Origin: Mixia osmundae IAM 14324
Lineage: Eukaryota; Basidiomycota; Mixiomycetes; Mixiales; Mixiaceae
Reading direction: 5' to 3'
DNA: 64,000 bases
NCBI RefSeq assembly: GCF_000708205.1
Contig: NW_014575559.1
Location: forward strand, 947,088-1,011,087
Shown: positions 59,999-64,000 of the stretch, one piece after another
Layout of the letters: every line of letters begins with the position of its first letter
How positions within the stretch are numbered: position 1 is the stretch's first letter
Position numbers and translations under genes: made by a program
Notes under the pieces: model-generated
Told to the model about the DNA's origin: nothing
What the model saw: the letters and a program-made list of their open reading frames with translations, nothing else
Database searches by the model: none

Positions 59999-60709
59999 TC
60001 ACATCGCACTGATCGACTTCCACAGCTGTGCTCTGCATGAGGATGCATTCGATGATCCTGCCATCAGAGCTTGGAAATTACTACGCCGTCGATCGTTAGA
60101 TCGCTGTGTGGGCAGCATCAGTGGTAGTGTGATCGCAAGCCATGCGGGACTCAACGTGTGGTTGAAATCTTCGCCATTAAAGCCGCCCGAGATGACTGAA
60201 TATTTGACCACCGTACCGTCATCTTGCGCGTAGCGTACAACGAGTGTGATTGCGTAGATGTTGCCCCGCTCGACTGTTGCCACTTGTCAGCGTTGCCAAC
60301 GATGTAGAACAGAGGTGACTTACAGGTCCACGTGCTCTCTGGCGTCTGCTGGTTGAAGCCAGATCCTCTGTAGTGAGCTGCACCGCCATGGCTGGGCAGG
60401 AAGTAGTTGAGTTTGTTGTACGACTTTGTGCTGTTCTGGACCTCAGCGACTTACCCATGCGCAACAAGGGAGGGGTGCCTACGCGGGGTCCCAAGCAAGA
60501 CTGAAGTAGAGAGTCCATGCATCGTTGCCCGGGCTTGAGAAAGTCAGAGCCCAGTCGTGCTCAGCAGGCAAACTGGGGTGGGTCGTCAAGCCCCGTTCGA
60601 TTGCTGTTGATGCTGTAGGAACGGCTGTGTCACGAGTCGCAAGGATGGGCGAACCCCCGACAAGGCTAGCGGCGAGACCGACAGCTGAGATGATGTTTGC
60701 GAAAAGCAT
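59999..60709 (-). CDS. secreted protein, family P, copy P2
   Basis: 202 aa. Exons 60483-60709 (227), 60324-60430 (107), 59999-60273 (275), with the same phases as P1. Signal peptide 'IISAVGLAASLVGGSP', then 'DWALTFSSPGNDAWTLYF', 'KSYNKLNYFLPSHGG', 'STWTFERGNIYAITLVV' and 'YSVISGGFNGEDFNHTL'. The C-terminus is extended and basic compared with P1. Tandem with P1, 109 bp apart, same strand. Function unknown. Confidence 0.75.
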
Positions 60710-61162
60710 GCTGATATCTGAAGCGTCCGCTCAGTCGTCCGCTTGAAGAAACCCCAAAGGCAGTGCTTGACGATGATGGGTGGGTAGCCGCTGCAAGGAA
60801 TCCATGACAACAAAAGTCTCCGGTCACTTGACGGAATAGGTCACCTGATTGCCGACGGCGAATACATTGATGGGATGCAAGGCAAATACGTGGGGATGGA
60901 GATCGCGCGGATGTTTGGAGTACGCAACGCTGCTGTATACGCGACGATCGCTGCGAGAATCGCGTAATGCGGGCCCCCAGTCGATGTTCAGCGACTTTTC
61001 GACCCTTATATATATCGGGGGACGTGCAAGGATCATCAACGTTGACTCATGTTGGTCGCGTCAGAATCGTGCAGCAACTACGCGGCTCCTCGGAGGCGAT
61101 GTTGTTAACTCGGCGATGCAATGCAGGTATGGCCAAGCAAGCTATCGCATGAGGAGAGCGCC
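60710..61162. other. intergenic, upstream of P2
   Basis: About 450 bases with no supported gene; an AT-rich 'tatatata' lies near 61006-61015. It should contain the P2 promoter and the 3' end of the gene at 61163. Confidence 0.4.
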
Positions 61163-61450
61163 TTAGCAGTTCTCGGGATCGACACACGCGCAGCAGTTGA
61201 GCTTGCGGTCGTTAAGGCCTGATCGATATCTTCAGCTTCATCAGCAGCGCCCTCGAGCAGACTTACAAACGTTGTTGGGCGTGTCGCAGCCGTGGTGACC
61301 ACACTGCCAAGTCATACCAGCTCCGCAGCTATCTTGATCCCTGCTGTTTGCGTAAGTCGCTAGCAACCAAGCAGAGGTTACGAATCACTTGACGGCAGCT
61401 ACAAGAGCGACGAATCCCACAAGAGCAATGATCTTGAGCATTGAGAACAT
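61163..61450 (-). CDS. miniature secreted protein with eight cysteines
   Basis: 63 aa from exons 61389-61450 (62), 61267-61340 (74) and 61163-61218 (56); introns are both 48 nt, phases 2 and 1. The leader 'IIALVGFVALVAAVK' precedes a mature part of about 43 residues: 'DSCGAGMTWQCGHHGCDTP' then 'VCLNDRKLNCCACVDPENC' at the very C-terminus. Eight cysteines (including CC) in so short a chain predict a knotted, apoplast-stable fold of the kind seen in fungal effectors, hydrophobin-like or defensin-like peptides; spacing does not match a hydrophobin. All junctions keep frame with canonical GT-AG sites. Confidence 0.72.
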
Positions 61451-61689
61451 GTCGACTAGCAATATACTTGTTAGTAGATTGAGATTGTCTTTTTGCAGTG
61501 TGGAAGCAGATCTTGGTCGGTTGGTCGAGTTAGCGATGGCAGCGCACGTTCATGACCACGTTGCGACATGCCGTCGCTAAGCCGCCTGTCAGGCTCCAGA
61601 TTCGTTGCAATACGGAGAATCTCCAAGCGTCACCGAACACCGTAAGACAACGTGAGCTGGCTGGATGCAGGGTCCTACAACGCTGTCGG

Positions 61690-61830
61690 CAACCGTGTCT
61701 GCAATGGAGGTGCTTGATTCATTCGCGGGCGATGAGTTGTACATCGCACTGGCGAGGCAAAAGTTCTACTTCGCATTCGAGCGGTGCTACAGAAGCGTGA
61801 GCGCTGCCTACATGAGGATGGAGGTACTGG
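61690..61830 (+). pseudogene. possible relic of a family R exon
   Basis: The plus-strand frame reads 'GDELYIALARQKFYFAFERC' followed by 'YRSVSAAYMRME' and then a GTACTG. This resembles exon 4 of R1/R2 ('GLPFALMRV....FYRCCRFTWIQ' before a GT donor) in length, order and the aromatic/R-C pattern. No signal-peptide exon or other family R exons could be joined. It could equally be chance similarity. Confidence 0.25.
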
Positions 61831-61934
61831 CTCACTCGGCGTGCGAGGGAAAAGAGGTGCGTCGACGTCGCTATCGCTCTGACAGATGACATTGAAGTAC
61901 TTTCGCTCAACATGTGGATCATCTGAAATATACA

Positions 61935-62475
61935 TCAAGCTAGCGGGTAAAATGATTTGCAGCACTGACGGCGCCCCGAGAGGTAGGATAGGCGCAGATC
62001 GAGGCAATAGTGCATTGAGCAGTATCGATCGAGTGGCTTGACTGCAGCCTGCTTGAGGCACTGCACATAGGAGGGGAGGGATGTTGCACACCTCCTGTCT
62101 GGATGATGGGCCAGCAGACAGCCGCTAGGTAGTCGTACATGTCCGTCGAGATGACCGATCTCGCTCGGCAAGTCGGTCGGCGTCGGATCCGCGTGAGCAC
62201 TTTCTATTCGCGCAGACATCAGCCCGAGCTGTCAAGGACGGGAAGTTCTGACGGACGATCGCGCATTGATGCGTTTTGAGTTTGCTAGGATCGAGCACAA
62301 GCTGGGCTTCAGTCATATCTCGTAAACCGCGAACGTTGTATGCCGCTAATTTGTTAGGCAGTGTGCAAACGGCGGAGCAAGGAGACCACAGGAATGTGAA
62401 TGTACGAGCGTTTACACTGTAAGCGAGGCTGGCGAGGCAGAGCGAGAGAAGAAGATGGATCATCGCATGGATCAA
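61935..62475 (-). CDS. putative secreted cysteine-containing protein (3' part uncertain)
   Basis: ATG at 62475 (or 62463) starts a leader 'IHLLLSLCLASLAYSVNA', followed by a region with cysteines in 'SPCSAVC', 'HQCAIV' and 'ADVCAN'. The first frame closes at 62125. A minus-strand frame down to 61935 or 61940 contains further cysteine-rich text, one version having 'RYCSMHYCLDLR' and 'RRQCCKSF', and a plausible donor lies just after 'VCANRK'. I could not fix the intron, so the extent is approximate. No family recognised. Confidence 0.4.
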
Positions 62476-62610
62476 GAGTGTTTCTGCGCCTCGTGGCGTG
62501 TCTGCATTTCTACATCGCGAAGTGCTCTCGCGTCAGATCTCGCGGTCTGTCTCGCTCGCGGCCCACTTGTAATCCCTTGCCATGTTTTTCAGCGGTGGCA
62601 GCGCTTTCTG

Positions 62611-63445
62611 ATGATGATCATACTTCATCTATATTGCTTGCTCTGCGCGGTCTCAGCAACGTTGGCTGCTTTCCCGTATGGCTGGTACTACCTCACCGTC
62701 GAGCTCAAAGCCAAGGCTTGTCATGCACATTCTCACCCCGCACGATCCTGACCACGCGCAGCACCAGCAGTGTTTCGTCGAGGTTCTCATCTTCGCAGAC
62801 TGCCTTGCCGTCATGATTGACGATTCAGTAGATCCTCGATCGCGATGTCGCCTATACGAGCAGCTGGACGATCGAAGCCGGCTTCAACGAAGCTGAAGAT
62901 GTGCAAATCGTACGTTGAATGACTCTGACCTACTTCTGAACTGATTGTGGGGCGTGGCCAGAGTTGGACTAATCGAGGTCCTCCGCTCGAAGTGAGTACG
63001 CGCCTGTTGATGCTTAGCTAGCCGGTGCGACCAGCTAACCCTCGAGCAGTCTCGTTTCCGACGGTGGTAGATGAGGATACAGGACTTAAAATGGCTATGC
63101 TGCAGCTTCGCAAGATCAGTCTACCCCGTCGACAATACGGTTCGCTCTTTTGGCTGATCGCAATGATGGGATCTCATCGTCTCAGCAGGTCAATGGAATC
63201 TCTTCTACGAGTGTTGCCACTTTGTCTGGATTCAAGTGACTGCAGGAGTAGGAGACGTCATGACTGGTCTGACGAGAGCATCGCAGGATTGGTTTCTCTT
63301 CATGGAGGCTGCCAAGACATCAGAGGGAAATACCGTGGTCGAGTCAGTCATCCTGCCTCAATGCGGTCTTCGCTCACGAGCCACTCAGATTGGTATGCAC
63401 CGGCGAGGAGAAGCCAGCATATTGCGCGGCGCATTTCGATCGTAA
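62611..63445 (+). CDS. secreted protein, family R, copy R3
   Basis: 163 aa, signal peptide 'IILHLYCLLCAVSATLAAFP'. Exons 62611-62715 (105), 62832-62909 (78), 62962-62995 (34), 63050-63118 (69), 63189-63235 (47), 63287-63445 (159). Blocks: 'PYGWYYLTVELKAK', 'SWTIEAGF', 'FPTVVDEDTG', 'ECCHFVWIQ', 'DWFLF'; the C-terminus is longer than in R1/R2. Intron 1 (62716-62831, 116 nt) has a GC donor (GCTTGT), whereas intron 3 has a GT donor; R1 and R2 show the opposite at both. An extra intron splits the 137-nt exon. Function unknown. Confidence 0.65.
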
Positions 63446-64000
63446 GCTTCTGGTTCGGATGGGGGAGGGCAGCAGACACTCATTTTACTGCAGCCATACC
63501 AATGCAATGCCCCGATCCGGACGTAAGACCCTGCGGATCAGATGAGATACCACTCTCGAGAGCTGATGGCTGTGCAGACGAGGGTCGTGAATTCTCAGCA
63601 TGTCTGGTAAATGCATGGCAGACATTCGTCTGCGCGCCCGTAAGCCCGCCCGGGTAAATGCGTACAATCGCAATGACTTTGTTATCGATGCCTCCTCGAA
63701 GCTTCGATACATAGCCTTGCGGACTCGCGCAACGTCAGGGGCCGATTGAGCACGCGCCGGATAAGCGACACGTGACAAGGTCGACGATGGAGCCAAGAAT
63801 GCATTGCAAGATCCATGTCGCCATGCGTTCGTCGCTCCATACTCCTAGTTACCACTTCTTGTCACCCTTTCTGAAGGTGCAGCAGTTGCCACGTAGTCTC
63901 TACACCCCTCTCAGGAACATCCAAGGTCGCTCCTTATACCCTGAACACTGATTCAAGGCGATTGAGAGATGTTTTCGAGAGCGCTGCCCACGATACTCGC
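63446..64000. other. window end, no supported gene
   Basis: The last 555 bases show a plus-strand frame with scattered cysteines (63470-63657) and a minus-strand frame of 103 codons (63485-63796). Neither has a signal peptide, known motif or exon chain that I can defend; a gene may continue past the edge. Confidence 0.35.

Noticed and set aside
60482-60486. Apparent GC donor (CCC then GCGTAG) after 'LAWDP' in family P copy P2
   Set aside because: Comparison with P1 shows a conserved phase-2 GT donor two bases further on (GTAGGC in P2, GTAAGC in P1) that matches the phase-2 acceptor in both genes, so no GC donor is needed.

Overview
The window is nuclear DNA of a fungus, most likely a basidiomycete. 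Most genes are split by short introns (about 35-70 nt, usually with a CTGAC/CTAAC-like branch site before a CAG). The conserved proteins are fungal ones: a fungal-type ATP sulfurylase with an APS-kinase-like tail, Yak1, a Crz1-like zinc-finger factor, Erg6, an RSC7-type subunit, and a GT90/CAP10-type glycosyltransferase of the kind common in basidiomycetes. I cannot name the species. All exon structures below were assembled by eye; for nearly every conserved gene the exon lengths sum to a whole number of codons, which supports them.

Layout. 0-5.4 kb holds a tandem cluster of a secreted-protein family (called L here): three largely complete members (L1-L3), a frameshifted pseudogene and a fragment. 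5.6-42 kb is a dense block of ordinary cellular genes: U2AF small subunit, a peroxiredoxin, an ING/Yng2-like PHD protein, the diphthamide J-protein Dph4, a large 1646-aa protein, a PROPPIN, Yak1 kinase, a Methyltransferase_16 protein, a four-span membrane protein, Trm112, a possible ribosome-biogenesis protein, a GT90 enzyme, the Crz1-like factor, exosome subunit Rrp40, ATP sulfurylase and a Dia2/Pof3-like TPR/F-box/LRR protein. 42.1-46.8 kb is a four-gene tandem array of a second secreted family (S). 47.4-54.6 kb returns to metabolism and chromatin: a trehalase, two tandem sterol C24-methyltransferase genes and an RSC7/Swp82-type subunit. 55.3-63.5 kb is again dominated by secreted proteins: family R (three genes plus a possible relic), family P (two genes), and several single small cysteine-rich proteins.

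Main observations. (1) GC-AG introns are unusually common: eleven of the roughly 95 introns I could place use a GC donor. In tandem paralogues the same intron switches between GT and GC while reading phase and flanking exon lengths stay constant. (2) Families L, S and R, and perhaps P, have a signal peptide, fixed intron phases and similar short motifs. They could be branches of one undescribed secreted superfamily of effector-like proteins that interrupts conserved gene blocks. (3) The two ERG6 copies differ by three introns, and one copy contains a 13-nt microexon.
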